A stretch of 64,000 nt of DNA. It comes from Symbiodinium natans (Eukaryota > Sar > Dinophyceae > Suessiales > Symbiodiniaceae). The notes beneath the pieces were generated by a model. The model ran no database searches. It saw only the letters and a program-made list of their open reading frames with translations, and was not told the DNA's origin. Position numbers and translations under genes: made by a program. Positions 63,945 through 64,000 of this stretch are shown here, piece after piece (position 1 is the stretch's first letter; every line of letters starts with the position of its first letter). The stretch is from NCBI GenBank assembly GCA_905221605.1, contig CAJNDS010000469.1:336685-400684 (forward strand). The letters run 5' to 3'.

Positions 63945-64000
63945 CTATGGTAACTGGCTCTTGGTAGGGTTCAGGGTTTAGGGTTTAGGGTCTAGGGTTT

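Larger units (their letters stand above)
1..64000. repeat. Dispersed interstitial telomere-type repeats (TTTAGGG/CCCTAAA)
   Basis: Heptamer arrays occur roughly every 200 to 1000 bases across the whole window, in both orientations, from single units to runs of more than 30 units. They fill introns and spacers and stop within a few bases of many exons. The unit is the plant/dinoflagellate telomere repeat. Because arrays alternate in direction and alternate with unique exons over 64 kb, this is not a chromosome end. Larger arrays lie near 975-1071, 2468-2605, 2709-2828, 3983-4122, 7205-7371, 9083-9170, 9268-9375, 15367-15480, 25561-25634, 29832-29940, 31356-31466, 34946-35033, 41572-41660, 47330-47428, 51038-51165, 54410-54512, 61370-61460, 61566-61640, 62840-62919, 63040-63132 and 63242-63345. 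Confidence 0.97.

Overview
The window looks like nuclear DNA of a dinoflagellate. The reasons are: hundreds of TTTAGGG/CCCTAAA telomere-type heptamers in both orientations; coding sequence cut into exons of about 30 to 105 nt; introns that mostly begin GC or GA rather than GT and end AG before an exon-initial G; an apparent fragment of mitochondrial cytochrome b embedded in GC-rich repeats; and all well-supported spliced genes on one strand (minus). The genus cannot be named from the sequence.

Most of the long open frames in this window are artefacts of translating the heptamer. The real genes were found by reading the non-repeat islands between heptamer arrays and joining them in phase.

Layout, with transcription right to left. 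(1) About 59.2-63.9 kb holds isolated coding exons of one or more genes entering from the right, including an EF-hand exon at 60.15 kb. (2) 45.85-57.03 kb is a complete Rab1-type small GTPase, copy B, in 14 exons. (3) 31.06-43.97 kb is a tandem paralogue, copy A, with the same 14 exons. Its intron 5 carries a block of about 2 kb of GC-rich repeats with the cob fragment. (4) 25.39-27.80 kb is a small EF-hand gene, with an unrelated ORF remnant in its first intron. (5) 23.87-24.51 kb is a 154-bp module repeated three times between heptamer arrays. (6) 15.9-22.4 kb has scattered exon-like islands that I could not assign. (7) 1.47-15.35 kb is part of an ABCA-type ABC transporter (second membrane domain) that continues off the left end. 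A complete three-domain ankyrin-like gene (10.57-12.17 kb) sits on the same strand inside one of its introns.

The introns and spacers are built from three layers: heptamer arrays and locally homogenised variants; at least ten families of short hairpin elements (about 80-160 bp); and homopolymer G/C tracts or other simple repeats. In the ankyrin-like gene, hairpin elements coincide with introns flanked by short direct repeats, and paralogous domains lack two of them. This is the pattern expected of introners (intron-generating transposons). Around exons, heptamer arrays are biased so that introns tend to start with TTTAGGG and finish with CCCTAAA on the sense strand, which could fold the intron ends together. 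This combination is the most interesting feature of the window.
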